Source: Pseudochelatococcus lubricantis (GTDB lineage: Bacteria > Pseudomonadota > Alphaproteobacteria > Rhizobiales > Beijerinckiaceae). Taken from it: a stretch of 64,000 nt of DNA. The DNA lies in the NCBI RefSeq assembly GCF_042432495.1, contig NZ_JBHLXC010000007.1:248001-312000 (forward strand), read 5' to 3'. The translations under genes were made by a program, and so were the position numbers. Below are positions 16,561 through 25,818 of the stretch, piece after piece. The number at the start of each line of letters is the position of its first letter. Position 1 is the first letter of the stretch. A model generated the notes under the pieces. It worked only from the letters and a program-made list of their open reading frames with translations. It was not told the DNA's origin and made no database searches.

Positions 16561-17722
16561 GTTTCGGGTGTCGGGCTGGATTGGCTTTCAACACGAGAAT
16601 GCCGCAGGGCGCGTCCATGAACGGGGCAGCGGGCGTCCGTTCCGTCGCAAGGCCATGGGTGCCTGTTTGCTGCTGCTGGCGCTGCCCCTGCTCGCCGCCT
16701 GCCAGCAGCAGGAGAAAGCCGCCGAGCGGCCCGCCCGCACGGTGCGCACGGTGACGGTGGAAGTCCGCGAGGCGGGCGATACCGTCACGCTCACCGGTCA
16801 TGTCGAGGCGCAGGACGAAGCTGCGGTCGCCTTCCGCGTCGGCGGGCGCATGCTGGAACGGCTCGTCAATGTCGGCGACAGGGTGAAGGCCGGCCAGGTG
16901 CTGGCACGGCTCGACCGCCAGAACGCGCAGAACAACCTGCGTTCGGCCGAGGCGGCGCTGAGCGCGGCCTCCGCGACGCTGGCGCAGCACCGCAACACCT
17001 TCGAGCGCCAGCGCCATCTGCTCGACCGTGGCTTCACCACCCGCGCCAATTTCGACGCCGCGCAGCAGGCACATCTCTCCGCGCAATCGGCGGTCGACGA
17101 CGCGACGGCACAACTCAAGATTGCGCGTGACAACCTGGATTACACGGAAATTCACGCCGATGCGGACGGCGTCATCACGGCGCGCGGCGCGGAGCCGGGC
17201 GAGGTGGTGCAGGCGGGGCAGATGATCGTGCGCATCGCCCGCGAAAACGGCCGCGACGCGGTGTTCGACGTGCCTGCGCAGGTGCTGCGCAACGCCCCGG
17301 CCGATCCGGTGATCAGGGTCGCGCTCAGCGATTCACCCGGCGTGGCGGCGGAAGGGCGCGTGCGCGAGATCGCCCCCCAGGCCGATCCGGTAACGCGCAC
17401 GTTCGCCGTGAAGGTCGGCCTATCGAACCCGCCGGAGGCATTCCGGCTCGGTGCGACCGTGGTCGGCACGATGCGGCTCGACGCGGGCGCCGCCATCGAG
17501 CTGCCCGCTTCCGCGCTCACGGAATTCAACCAGCAGCCCGCCGTCTGGGTCGTCGACCCGGCGACGTCCACCGTCTCCCTGCGCAACATCGAGGTGCAGC
17601 GCTTCAATCCCTCGTCCGTCGCGGTCGCGAGCGGGCTCGACGAGGGTGAGATCGTCGTCACCGCGGGCGTGCAGGTGCTGCATGACGGCATGAAGGTGCG
17701 CCTGTCGGGTGCGCCGTCATGA
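16547..17722 (+). CDS. RND efflux periplasmic adaptor lipoprotein
   Basis: Links the inner-membrane RND pump to an outer-membrane channel. The frame is 391 codons from a TTG at 16547. The true start is uncertain: a GTG at 16568 or an ATG at 16655 is also possible; the latter would leave the signal without basic residues, and the predicted start of transcription is close to 16547. The lipoprotein signal is RRKAMGACLLLLALPLLAAC, with the lipidated Cys at codon 52. The HlyD barrel follows (EAQDEAAVAFRVGGRM, VNVGDRVKAGQVLARLD), then a coiled-coil hairpin (about 125-190) and beta-barrel domains. Its stop overlaps the pump's ATG (ATGA). No outer-membrane factor gene is nearby. Confidence 0.9.
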   Translation: MIYRGFRVSGWIGFQHENAAGRVHERGSGRPFRRKAMGACLLLLALPLLAACQQQEKAAERPARTVRTVTVEVREAGDTVTLTGHVEAQDEAAVAFRVGGRMLERLVNVGDRVKAGQVLARLDRQNAQNNLRSAEAALSAASATLAQHRNTFERQRHLLDRGFTTRANFDAAQQAHLSAQSAVDDATAQLKIARDNLDYTEIHADADGVITARGAEPGEVVQAGQMIVRIARENGRDAVFDVPAQVLRNAPADPVIRVALSDSPGVAAEGRVREIAPQADPVTRTFAVKVGLSNPPEAFRLGATVVGTMRLDAGAAIELPASALTEFNQQPAVWVVDPATSTVSLRNIEVQRFNPSSVAVASGLDEGEIVVTAGVQVLHDGMKVRLSGAPS

Positions 17723-20700
17723 AGGGGTTCAACCTTTCCGAGTGGGCGCTGAGGCACCGTTCGCTCGTCATCTATTTCATGATCGTCGCGGTTGCGGCCG
17801 GTCTGCTGTCGTTCCAGCGGCTGGGGCGCAACGAGGATCCGACCTTCGTCATCAAGACCATGGTCGTCTCCGCCGCGTGGCCCGGCGCCACCGTCGAGGA
17901 CACGCTGCAGCAGGTGACGGAGCGTCTGGAACGCACCCTGCAGGAGACGCCGCGCCTCGACAACCTGCGCAGCTTCACGCGCGCGGGTGTGACGACGATC
18001 TTCGTCGACCTTGAGGGCGCGACGCCCGCGAACGAGGTGCCGGACATCTGGTACCACGTGCGCAAGAGCATCGGCGACATGGCGCATACGCTGCCGTCCG
18101 GCGTGCGTGGGCCGTTCTTCAACGACGAATTCGGCGACACTTTCGGCATCATCTACGGCTTCGAGGCCGACGGCTTCACGCATCGCGAGCTGCGCGACTA
18201 CGTGGAGGAGGCGCGCTCGCGCCTTCTCAACGTGCCGGACGTCTCCAAGATCGAAGTGATCGGCGCGCAGGACGAGGTGATCTACGTCGAGTTCTCGATG
18301 GTGGATCTGGCACGGCTCGGCATCGACCGCCAGGCGGTGGTCGCGGCGTTGCAGAGCCAGAACGCGGTGCACCCCGCCGGCGTCATCGAGACGGGCGAGG
18401 AGCGCATCTCGCTGCGCGTGTCGGGCGCCTTCGAGGGCGAGCAGGACATCCGTTCCGTCAATATCGTGGTCGGCGACCGCATCATCCGCCTCGGCGACTT
18501 TGCGCGCGTGCACCGCGGTTTCGTCGATCCGCCGCAGCCCCTCTTCCGGGTGAACGGCGAGCCGGCCATCGGCCTCGGCATCGCCATGCGCGACGGCGGC
18601 GACATCCTGGCCATGGGCGCGGCAATCGCGCGCGTCATGCAGGACTACGAGGCGGAGCTGCCCATCGGCATCAACGTGGAACTCGTTGCCGACCAGGCCG
18701 TCACCGTCGATGGCGCCATCGCGGAATTCATGGAATCGCTGTGGCAGGCGGTGGCGATCATCCTGGCGATCTGCTTCCTGAGCCTCGGCGTGCGCCCCGG
18801 CCTCGTCATTGCGCTCGCCATCCCGATCACGCTCGCCATCGTCTTCTCGATGATGGAGCTTGCGGGCATCGACATGCAGCGCATCTCGCTAGGCGCGCTC
18901 ATCATCGCGCTGGCGCTGCTCGTCGACGACGCCATGACGACGACCGATGCCATGATCACGCGGCTCGGCAAGGGCGACAGCAAGGAAGTGGCGGCGACCT
19001 TCGCCTTCAAGACCTACGCCTTCGCCATGCTCGCGGGCACGCTCGTCACCATGGCGGGCTTCGTGCCGGTAGGGTTCGCGGCGAGTTCGGCGGGCGAGTA
19101 CACGTTCTCCCTGTTCGCCGTGGTCTCCATCGCGCTCATCGTCTCGTGGTTCGTGGCGGTCATCTTCACGCCGCTGCTCGGCATCGCGCTGATCAAGGCG
19201 CCGAAGCAGAGCAGCGAGCCGGCGAAGCCGAGCCGCATCGAGAGCGGCTACAAGACGTTTCTCGCGCTGGCGCTGAAGGCGCGCTACGTGACGATCGCGG
19301 TGACGATCGGGGCTTTCGCCCTCTCCATCCTGGCGCTGCCGCTCATTCCGAGCCAGTTCTTCCCCTCGTCCGACCGGCCGGAGCTGCTGGTCACCATGCG
19401 TCTGCCGCAATCGGCCTCGATCGCGGGCACGGAAACGCTGGTCAAGGAGTTCGAGGCGCTCATCAAGGACGACGAGGATATCGAGCGCTGGAGCACCTAC
19501 ATCGGACAGGGCGCGATCCGCTTCTATCTGCCGCTCGATGTGCAGTTGCCCAACAGCTTCATCGCCGAGGCAGTGGTGGTGGCGAAGGACGTGCCGGCGC
19601 GCGAGCGCCTGCGCGACAAGCTGAACGCCATCTTCGAGGAGCACTTCCCGCAGGTTGTCGCCCGCATCTCGCCGCTGGAACTGGGGCCGCCCGTCGGCTG
19701 GCCGGTGCAATATCGCGTGGTCGGCCCCGACATCGCTGAAGTGCGCCAGATCGCGCTGAAGCTTTCCGGCATCGTCTCCAGCTATCCGGGAGTCGAGAAG
19801 GTCAACTTCGACTGGATCGAACCGGCGCGCGAAATCCGCCTGCACATCGATCAGGATCAGGCGCGGCTGCTCGGGTTGTCCTCGCAGCAGGTGGCGGGCA
19901 TCCTCAACACCGTCATCTCCGGCGCGGCGGTGTCGCAGGTGCGCGACGACATCTATCTCGTCAACGTCGTCATGCGTGCGGTCGACGAGGAGCGCGTGAC
20001 GCCCGAGACGCTGCGCTCCCTGCAGGTCGCCGTGCCAGGCGGCCGCACGGTGCCCCTCAGCCAGTTCGCGACCTTCGAATACGACCAGCACTTCCCCATG
20101 GTGTGGCGGCGCGACCGCGTGCCGACGCTCACGGTGCAGGCCGACGTGGTGCAGGGCGGGTTGCCGGAGACGGCGGTCAACGCGCTCTCCGGCAAGATCG
20201 CGGAACTGTCGGCGACGCTGCCGCCGGGCTACCGCATCGAGGTCGGCGGCACGGTTGAGGAAAGCGCGGCCTCGCAGGCGTCGGTCGTTGCCGTGGTGCC
20301 GCTGATGCTGCTCATCATGCTGACGGTGCTGATGTTCCAGCTCCAGAGCTTCCAGCGCCTGTTCATCGTGCTGAGCGTCGCGCCGCTCGGGCTCATCGGC
20401 ATCGTGGCGGCGCTGCTGCTGTCGGGCCGGCCGCTCGGCTTCGTGGCGATCCTCGGCATCCTCGCGCTGCTCGGCATGATCATCAAGAACGCGGTCATCC
20501 TGATCGGCCAGATCGAGGCCGAGCGCAAGGCCGGCAGGACGGTGCAGGAGGCGGTGATCGAGGCGAGCGGGCTGCGCTTCCGCCCGATCCTGCTCACCGC
20601 CGTTTCCACGGTGCTCGGCATGATCCCGATCGCGCCGACCGTCTTCTGGGGGCCGATGGCGTTCGCCATCATGGGCGGCCTGCTCGTCGCCTCGCTGCTG

Positions 20701-20802
20701 ACGCTGGTGTTCCTTCCCGCGCTCTACGTGACGTGGTTCGGGCCGCAGACGCTGCTTGAGGACAAACCGGCCGCGCCCGACAGCGCCGGCGCCGCGACAT
20801 AG
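17719..20802 (+). CDS. RND family efflux permease (AcrB/HAE1-like)
   Basis: 1027 residues, the usual length of a drug or solvent RND pump powered by proton influx. Two repeats of six membrane helices flank two large periplasmic loops. The proton-relay Asp pair is at residues 403-404 in LALLVDDAMTT, and GMIIKNAVILIGQIEAER marks the matching helix of the second half. The opening FNLSEWALRHRSLVIYFMI is the usual cytoplasmic edge plus first helix. It is translationally coupled to the adaptor gene upstream and followed 11 bases later by an AI-2E family gene, so the pump heads a four-gene transport and envelope unit. The substrate cannot be told from sequence. Confidence 0.95.
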   Translation: MKGFNLSEWALRHRSLVIYFMIVAVAAGLLSFQRLGRNEDPTFVIKTMVVSAAWPGATVEDTLQQVTERLERTLQETPRLDNLRSFTRAGVTTIFVDLEGATPANEVPDIWYHVRKSIGDMAHTLPSGVRGPFFNDEFGDTFGIIYGFEADGFTHRELRDYVEEARSRLLNVPDVSKIEVIGAQDEVIYVEFSMVDLARLGIDRQAVVAALQSQNAVHPAGVIETGEERISLRVSGAFEGEQDIRSVNIVVGDRIIRLGDFARVHRGFVDPPQPLFRVNGEPAIGLGIAMRDGGDILAMGAAIARVMQDYEAELPIGINVELVADQAVTVDGAIAEFMESLWQAVAIILAICFLSLGVRPGLVIALAIPITLAIVFSMMELAGIDMQRISLGALIIALALLVDDAMTTTDAMITRLGKGDSKEVAATFAFKTYAFAMLAGTLVTMAGFVPVGFAASSAGEYTFSLFAVVSIALIVSWFVAVIFTPLLGIALIKAPKQSSEPAKPSRIESGYKTFLALALKARYVTIAVTIGAFALSILALPLIPSQFFPSSDRPELLVTMRLPQSASIAGTETLVKEFEALIKDDEDIERWSTYIGQGAIRFYLPLDVQLPNSFIAEAVVVAKDVPARERLRDKLNAIFEEHFPQVVARISPLELGPPVGWPVQYRVVGPDIAEVRQIALKLSGIVSSYPGVEKVNFDWIEPAREIRLHIDQDQARLLGLSSQQVAGILNTVISGAAVSQVRDDIYLVNVVMRAVDEERVTPETLRSLQVAVPGGRTVPLSQFATFEYDQHFPMVWRRDRVPTLTVQADVVQGGLPETAVNALSGKIAELSATLPPGYRIEVGGTVEESAASQASVVAVVPLMLLIMLTVLMFQLQSFQRLFIVLSVAPLGLIGIVAALLLSGRPLGFVAILGILALLGMIIKNAVILIGQIEAERKAGRTVQEAVIEASGLRFRPILLTAVSTVLGMIPIAPTVFWGPMAFAIMGGLLVASLLTLVFLPALYVTWFGPQTLLEDKPAAPDSAGAAT

Positions 20803-20813
20803 GGGAAACGGTC

Positions 20814-21827
20814 ATGGGACGGGGCACGGGCTTTCTGATCGGCGTGTGCGCCGTCATCCTCTCGCTGACGGGGCTGGCGGTGGCAAGCTCCATCTTCGCG
20901 CCGATCTTCTTCGCGGTATTCATCATCGCCGTTGTGTGGCCGCTGCAGAAGAGCCTGCAGGAGCGCGTTCCGCAACTGCTGGCGCTGGCGGTGACGCTGG
21001 TGCTCACCATCGTGGTCATCGGCGCGTTGCTGACGATGGCGGTGTGGGGCTTCTCGCGCGCCGGCCAGTGGATGATCGGCAACGCCGCGCGCTTTCAGGA
21101 ACTCTATCTGCAGAAGGCCGAATGGCTGGAAAGCCACGGCATCGCGCTGGCCGGGATGTTCTCGGACCGCTTCGACGTCAACTGGCTCGTGCGCCTGTTC
21201 CAGAGCTTCGTCGCCTGGGCCAACAGCCTCGCGGGCTTTTCGGTCGTCACCTTCATCTTCGTGCTGCTCGGCCTGCTGGAGGTGGACGTGGTCGCGCGCA
21301 AGCTCACGCTCGCGGGGGACTGGGGCGTGCGGCTGCGCAATGTCTGCACGGAGATCGCCGAAAAATTCCGCCGCTACATGGCGGTACGCACGCTGATGAG
21401 CGTCATGACCGGTGTGGTGCTGTGGGCGTTCGCCACCGTGGCGGGGCTGGAACTGGCTGTAGCGTGGGGCGTGATCGGCTTTTCGCTGAACTACATCCCG
21501 TTCATCGGGCCGCTCATCGCCACCGTGCTGCCGACGCTGTTCGCCGTCGTGCAGTTCGAAAGCTGGGAGATGGCGGTAGCCGTGTTCGCGGGCATGAACG
21601 TCATCCAGTTTCTGATCGGCAGCTATCTTGAACCCCGCGTCGCGGGCAACGCGCTGGCAGTGTCGCCATTCATGGTGCTGTTCGCCGTGTTTTTCTTCAG
21701 TTTTCTTTGGGGCATCCCCGGCGCCTTCATCGGCGTGCCGGTGCTGATCGCCATCGTCAGCCTCTGCGACCAGTACCAGACAAGCCGCTGGGTCGCGGAT
21801 CTTCTTTCAGGGAAGGATGAAGTATGA
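20814..21827 (+). CDS. AI-2E family (PerM/TqsA) transporter
   Basis: 337 residues, inner membrane, about eight helices: two or three at the start (FLIGVCAVILSLTGLAVASSIFAPIFFAVFIIAVVWPL), a soluble amphipathic middle, then helices around 190-310. The conserved block GVIGFSLNYIPFIGPLIATVLP, the later GSYLEPRVAG and the terminal WGIPGAFIGVPVLI are typical of the family, whose members export the signal AI-2 or act as Na/H exchangers. It lies 11 bases after the pump gene, and its stop overlaps the patatin start (ATGA). A role in AI-2 itself is not implied; no luxS is seen here. Confidence 0.93.
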   Translation: MGRGTGFLIGVCAVILSLTGLAVASSIFAPIFFAVFIIAVVWPLQKSLQERVPQLLALAVTLVLTIVVIGALLTMAVWGFSRAGQWMIGNAARFQELYLQKAEWLESHGIALAGMFSDRFDVNWLVRLFQSFVAWANSLAGFSVVTFIFVLLGLLEVDVVARKLTLAGDWGVRLRNVCTEIAEKFRRYMAVRTLMSVMTGVVLWAFATVAGLELAVAWGVIGFSLNYIPFIGPLIATVLPTLFAVVQFESWEMAVAVFAGMNVIQFLIGSYLEPRVAGNALAVSPFMVLFAVFFFSFLWGIPGAFIGVPVLIAIVSLCDQYQTSRWVADLLSGKDEV

Positions 21828-22903
21828 ACTCCGCTGTATCCGGGGCCCACCGGGGCACGCACGACGATCCTCTCCTCATCGACCTCGCCTTTCAGGGGGG
21901 CGGTTCGCACGGCGCCTTCACGTGGGGTGTGGCGGAGCGCTTTCTCGACGATGAAACGTTGAAGATCGAAAGCGTCACCGGAACGTCGGCGGGCGCCATG
22001 AACGCCGCCGTCCTCGCCTACGGCTACACGCTCAACGGCCGGGAGGGTGCGAAGGCGGCGCTCGAACAGTTCTGGCGCAAGGTGAGCGAGGCTGCCCGTT
22101 TCAGCCCGCTGCAGCGCGCGCCCATCGACATACTGCTGGGCAACTGGACGCTCGACAACTCGCCGGGCTATGTCTTCTACGACCTCGCCAGCCGGCTGTT
22201 CTCGCCCTACGATCTCAACCCCACCAACGTCAACCCGCTGCGGGACATTCTGGAGGAGAGCATCGACTTCGAGCGGCTGCGCCAGTCGCCGATCAAGCTC
22301 TTCATCAACACCACGAACGTGCGCACGGGCCTGCCGCGGGTTTTCCGCAATCACGAACTCTCGTCCGACGTCCTGCTGGCCTCCGCCTGCCTGCCGCTGG
22401 TGCATCAGGCGGTGGAAATCGACGGCGACGCCTACTGGGACGGCGGCTTCTCCGGCAATCCGCTGCTGACGCCGATCGTGCGCGAGAGCGATGCCCGCGA
22501 CACCATCCTCGTGCAGATCAACCCCATCGAGCGCCCGGGCGTGCCGAAGAGCGCGCGCGACATCCTCAACCGCCTCAACGAGATCGCCTTCAACGCGAGC
22601 CTGAAGAAGGAACTGCGCGGCATCGCCATGTTCCAGCGGCTGCTCCGCGACGAGGGCGAGCTCGAACACGTGACCTGGGTCGAGGCCTGGGCCGATATGC
22701 GCATCCACCGCATCGTCACGCCGCTGATGGTCAAGCTCGGTGCCTCCTCGAAGCTCAACGCGGAATGGGAGTTCCTGACGCTGCTGCGCGAGGAGGGCAA
22801 CGTGCAGGCGGACGTTTTCCTGCGCGATCACCGGCAGGATATCGGGGTGCGGTCCACCTACGACCTCGACGGGCTGCTCGACAACCTCCTCGAACAGGTC
22901 TGA
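21824..22903 (+). CDS. Patatin-like phospholipase
   Basis: 359 residues. The oxyanion-hole loop FQGGGSHGAF (residues 23-32), the nucleophile elbow GTSAG with Ser55, and the DGG motif with Asp206 (YWDGGFSGNP) give an intact Ser-Asp dyad of patatin/cPLA2-type acyl hydrolases. There is no signal peptide, so it is cytoplasmic or peripheral at the membrane. The C-terminal extension (residues 250-359, AFNASLKKELRGIAMFQRLL and VTPLMVKLGASSKLN) is also found in patatins located near polyhydroxyalkanoate or fatty-acid genes in Proteobacteria. It is the last gene of the efflux unit; coupling to membrane lipid turnover is inference. Confidence 0.92.
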   Translation: MNSAVSGAHRGTHDDPLLIDLAFQGGGSHGAFTWGVAERFLDDETLKIESVTGTSAGAMNAAVLAYGYTLNGREGAKAALEQFWRKVSEAARFSPLQRAPIDILLGNWTLDNSPGYVFYDLASRLFSPYDLNPTNVNPLRDILEESIDFERLRQSPIKLFINTTNVRTGLPRVFRNHELSSDVLLASACLPLVHQAVEIDGDAYWDGGFSGNPLLTPIVRESDARDTILVQINPIERPGVPKSARDILNRLNEIAFNASLKKELRGIAMFQRLLRDEGELEHVTWVEAWADMRIHRIVTPLMVKLGASSKLNAEWEFLTLLREEGNVQADVFLRDHRQDIGVRSTYDLDGLLDNLLEQV

Positions 22904-23022
22904 GCATCGGGGGCGCTCCCGCGCTTCGCCGAATCGCTCAATTCGCGCCAGTCTACAATACGACGCGCCTTCGGGGCGGAAAGCAATTTCCGCTCATTCT
23001 GAACGCGCGATAGGAGCAGACA

Positions 23023-24483
23023 ATGAGCATTCTCGGTATCCTGATTGCCCTCGGCCTGCTGATCTGGCTCGCCTATCGGGGCTGGAGCATCCTTCTTCTC
23101 GCGCCTCTTTGCGCGATGATCGCGGCGCTGCTGGCGGGCCAGCCGCTGCTCGCCCACTGGACGCAGACATTCATGGGGAGCGCCGCCGGCTTCGTGGCGC
23201 AATTCTTTCCGATCTTCCTGCTCGGCGCGGTGTTCGGCAAGCTGATGGAGGCGAGCGGCTCGGTCGAGGCGATCGCCAACTACATGACGGAGAAACTGGG
23301 CACGAGCCGCGCCATCCTCGCCATCGTGCTGGCGGGCGCCTTCGTCACCTACGGCGGCGTCAGCCTGTTCGTCGCCTTCTTCGTGCTCGCGCCCATGGGC
23401 CACGCGCTGTTCAAGGCGGCGAACATTCCCCACCGCCTGATGCCGGCGGCCATCATGCTCGGCGCGGCGAGCTTCACCATGACGGCAATGCCCGGCACGC
23501 CGGCGATCCAGAACGCCATCCCCATGCCATTCTTCGGCACTAACGCCTTCGCCGCACCCGGCATCGGCATTCTGGCCTCGGCCATCATGCTCGGCTTCGG
23601 CCTGTGGTGGCTGAAGCTGAGGGAGTCGAAGGCGCGGCTCGCCGGCGAGGGTTACGCCTTTGCAGGCGTGTGCGAGGAGGTCGCCGTAGCCGCGGCCGCG
23701 GATGACGTGATCCGCGAGCGTGCTACAACCGCGCGGGAGTTCGACCCGGAGGAGATCGGCAAGGGCGGGAGGGTGAGCAAGTTGCCGCCATTCCATATCG
23801 CGGCGTTGCCCCTTGTGGTGGTCGTCGTCGTCAACCTGCTGATGTCGTTCGTCGTCCTGCCTAACATCGACGTCTCATATCTGGCGACGGATGCCTTCGG
23901 CAACACGACACTGTCGGCGGTGGCCGGCGTGTGGTCAGTCATCGTGGCCCTGTTCTTGGCCATCCTCGTGCTGGTGGCGATCAACTTCGCCCGCTTGCCG
24001 AGCATTCGCGCCACGCTGGACGCGGGTGCCAATGCCTCCGTGCTGCCGATCATCAACGTGGCGAGCCTCGTCGGCTTCGGCGCGGTGGTGGCGGCGCTGC
24101 CGGCGTTTAAGGCCGTGACGGACTGGGTGCTGAGCATCGAGGGTGGCCCGCTGGTGTCGCTCGCCATCTCCACCAACATCCTCGCCGCGCTCACCGGCTC
24201 GTCGTCCGGCGGCCTGACCATCGCGCTGGACGCGCTCGGCCCGACCTACATGGCGCTTGCGGCAGAGATCGGTCTCGATCCCGGTCTCATGCACCGCGTG
24301 GCCGTGATCGGCGCCGGCACGCTCGACAGCCTGCCGCACAGCGGTGCGGTGGTCACGCTGCTGGCTGTTGTCGGCACGACGCCGCGGGAGAGCTACTTCG
24401 ACATCGTCATGGCGGCCATGGTCGGGCCGATCATCGCGCTGGTCGCCGTCGTCATCGTCGGTTCGCTGGTCGGCTCGTTCTGA
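23023..24483 (+). CDS. GntP family permease
   Basis: 486 residues with about 12-14 membrane helices. The GntP/gluconate:H+ symporter pattern is seen in FLLGAVFGKLMEASGSVEAIA, GAFVTYGGVSLFVAFFVLAP and TMTAMPGTPAIQNAIPM in the first half, and LTGSSSGGLTIALDALGP with LDSLPHSGAVVTLL in the second. Family members carry gluconate, fructuronate or short hydroxyacids such as 3-hydroxybutyrate; the SGGLTIALDALG type often accompanies hydroxybutyrate use. A hydrophilic loop sits at about 205-250. GAGCAGAC precedes the ATG. It is a single gene closed by a strong terminator. Confidence 0.92.
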   Translation: MSILGILIALGLLIWLAYRGWSILLLAPLCAMIAALLAGQPLLAHWTQTFMGSAAGFVAQFFPIFLLGAVFGKLMEASGSVEAIANYMTEKLGTSRAILAIVLAGAFVTYGGVSLFVAFFVLAPMGHALFKAANIPHRLMPAAIMLGAASFTMTAMPGTPAIQNAIPMPFFGTNAFAAPGIGILASAIMLGFGLWWLKLRESKARLAGEGYAFAGVCEEVAVAAAADDVIRERATTAREFDPEEIGKGGRVSKLPPFHIAALPLVVVVVVNLLMSFVVLPNIDVSYLATDAFGNTTLSAVAGVWSVIVALFLAILVLVAINFARLPSIRATLDAGANASVLPIINVASLVGFGAVVAALPAFKAVTDWVLSIEGGPLVSLAISTNILAALTGSSSGGLTIALDALGPTYMALAAEIGLDPGLMHRVAVIGAGTLDSLPHSGAVVTLLAVVGTTPRESYFDIVMAAMVGPIIALVAVVIVGSLVGSF

Positions 24484-24506
24484 GCCCTTTCGGAGCGTGA
24501 TACAGG

Positions 24507-24531
24507 GGCCGCGCCACGCGCGGCCTTTTTT
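24507..24531 (+). terminator. Terminator of the GntP permease gene
   Basis: GGCCGCGC (24507-24514) pairs perfectly with GCGCGGCC (24518-24525) around CAC and is followed by TTTTTT. It lies 24 bases after the stop. Confidence 0.93.
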
Positions 24532-24606
24532 ATGTGTCGAGGGGCTTGAATTGCCTGCATAATTCGCTAGAACAAACCATGATCGTTAACGGCGGGCGAG
24601 AGAGGC

Positions 24607-25701
24607 ATGAACTGGTCCGGGCAGCAGGATGAGGCGTTGAACGCGGTGGCGCGCTGGCTGAGAACCGGCAACCCGCAGGTTTTCCGCCTGTTCGGCTTCG
24701 CCGGCACCGGCAAGACGACGCTGGCGCGCCACATCGCGGAGGGGGTCGACGGCGATGTCGTCTTCGGCGCCTATACGGGCAAGGCGGCCTCCGTGCTGCG
24801 CAGCAAGGGCTGCGAGGGTGCGGCCACGATCCACAGCCTCATCTACCGCTCGCGTACCAGCGAGGACGAGGACGCGCCGTCCTTCGTCCTCAACCGCCAG
24901 TCCGACGCCGGCAAGGCGGCGCTGATCATCATCGACGAGTGCTCGATGGTGGACGAGGAACTGGGGCGCGACCTGCTGTCGTTCCAGGTGCCTGTGCTGG
25001 TGCTGGGCGACCCGGCGCAGCTCCCGCCGGTGCGCGGCGGCGGCTTCTTCACCGAGGCCGAGCCGGACGCGATGCTCACCGAGGTGCACCGGCAGGCGCG
25101 CGACAACCCCATCATCCGCCTCTCCATGGCAGTGCGCGAGGGCGGCGAGCTGCCGCGCATCATGGAGGAGGGCACGCGCGTCATCACGCGGCGGGAGATC
25201 GACGCCGATCAGGTGATGCGCGCCGATCAGGTGCTCGTGGGCATGAACCGCACGCGCCGCCTCTACAACGGCCGCATCCGCGCGCTGCTCGGCTATCGCG
25301 ATGCGTTGCCGGCCGCGGGGGAGAAGCTCGTCTGCCTGCGCAATAACAAGACGAAGGGCCTCTTCAACGGCAGCACGTGGTCGATCAAGGCGCTGCACGG
25401 CGAGGCGAAGGGCCTCATCAAGATGGAGGTCACGCCCGAGGACGAGAGCGCCCGGCGTGGCACCGACGTTTCCGTTCTCACCGAATTCTTCACCGGCGCC
25501 GAGGAGGACATTCCCTTCTCCGCCCGCCGCGACACGGACGAGTTCACCTACGGCTACGCGCTCACCGTGCACAAGGCGCAGGGCTCGCAATGGGACGAGG
25601 TGGTGTTGTTCGACGAATCGCGCGCCTTCCGCGAACATCGCGCTCGCTGGCTCTACACCGGCATCACCCGCGCGGCGGAGCGGCTGACGGTGGTGGCGTG
25701 A
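24607..25701 (+). CDS. ATP-dependent RecD-like (Dda-type) DNA helicase
   Basis: 364 residues, superfamily 1B helicase. Walker A GFAGTGKTT spans residues 30-38; TGKAASVLRSKGCEGAATIHS is motif Ia; Walker B IIIDECSMVDEEL includes Asp110-Glu111; LGDPAQLPPV is motif III; and the C-terminal YALTVHKAQGSQWDEVVLF and YTGITRAAERLTVV are the UvrD-like motifs V-VI. It lacks the N-terminal domains of RecD2 and is close in size to phage T4 Dda. It probably unwinds or remodels DNA 5' to 3' in replication or repair. It stands alone between a terminator and a palindromic repeat. Confidence 0.9.
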   Translation: MNWSGQQDEALNAVARWLRTGNPQVFRLFGFAGTGKTTLARHIAEGVDGDVVFGAYTGKAASVLRSKGCEGAATIHSLIYRSRTSEDEDAPSFVLNRQSDAGKAALIIIDECSMVDEELGRDLLSFQVPVLVLGDPAQLPPVRGGGFFTEAEPDAMLTEVHRQARDNPIIRLSMAVREGGELPRIMEEGTRVITRREIDADQVMRADQVLVGMNRTRRLYNGRIRALLGYRDALPAAGEKLVCLRNNKTKGLFNGSTWSIKALHGEAKGLIKMEVTPEDESARRGTDVSVLTEFFTGAEEDIPFSARRDTDEFTYGYALTVHKAQGSQWDEVVLFDESRAFREHRARWLYTGITRAAERLTVVA

Positions 25702-25753
25702 CGGGAATTGAAGACAGGGTGGCGCCGAACCGGGTTCACCAACACAGGTTTAA

Positions 25754-25796
25754 AGCGTTTTAAAGCAAAGTGGATACCGGTTTGCTTGAAAACGCT
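25754..25796. repeat. Palindromic intergenic repeat (RIME-like) with GGATACC core
   Basis: AGCGTTTT (25754-25761) pairs with AAAACGCT (25789-25796), and AAGCAAA (25763-25769) with TTTGCTT (25781-25787). The apex is GTGGATACCGG, itself able to form GG-ATA-CC. This is the arrangement of the abundant Hyphomicrobiales intergenic palindrome. It sits between convergent genes, 22 bases past the end of cckA, and could act as a transcription end for both. Confidence 0.8.
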
Positions 25797-25818
25797 ATAG
25801 GCAGCTTGCGTCCAGCCC

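Noticed and set aside
24607..25701. RecD-like helicase considered as part of a defence island with the DUF853 ATPase
   Set aside because: They are 10 kb apart, separated by housekeeping genes, and no nuclease or defence-type partner is near either.
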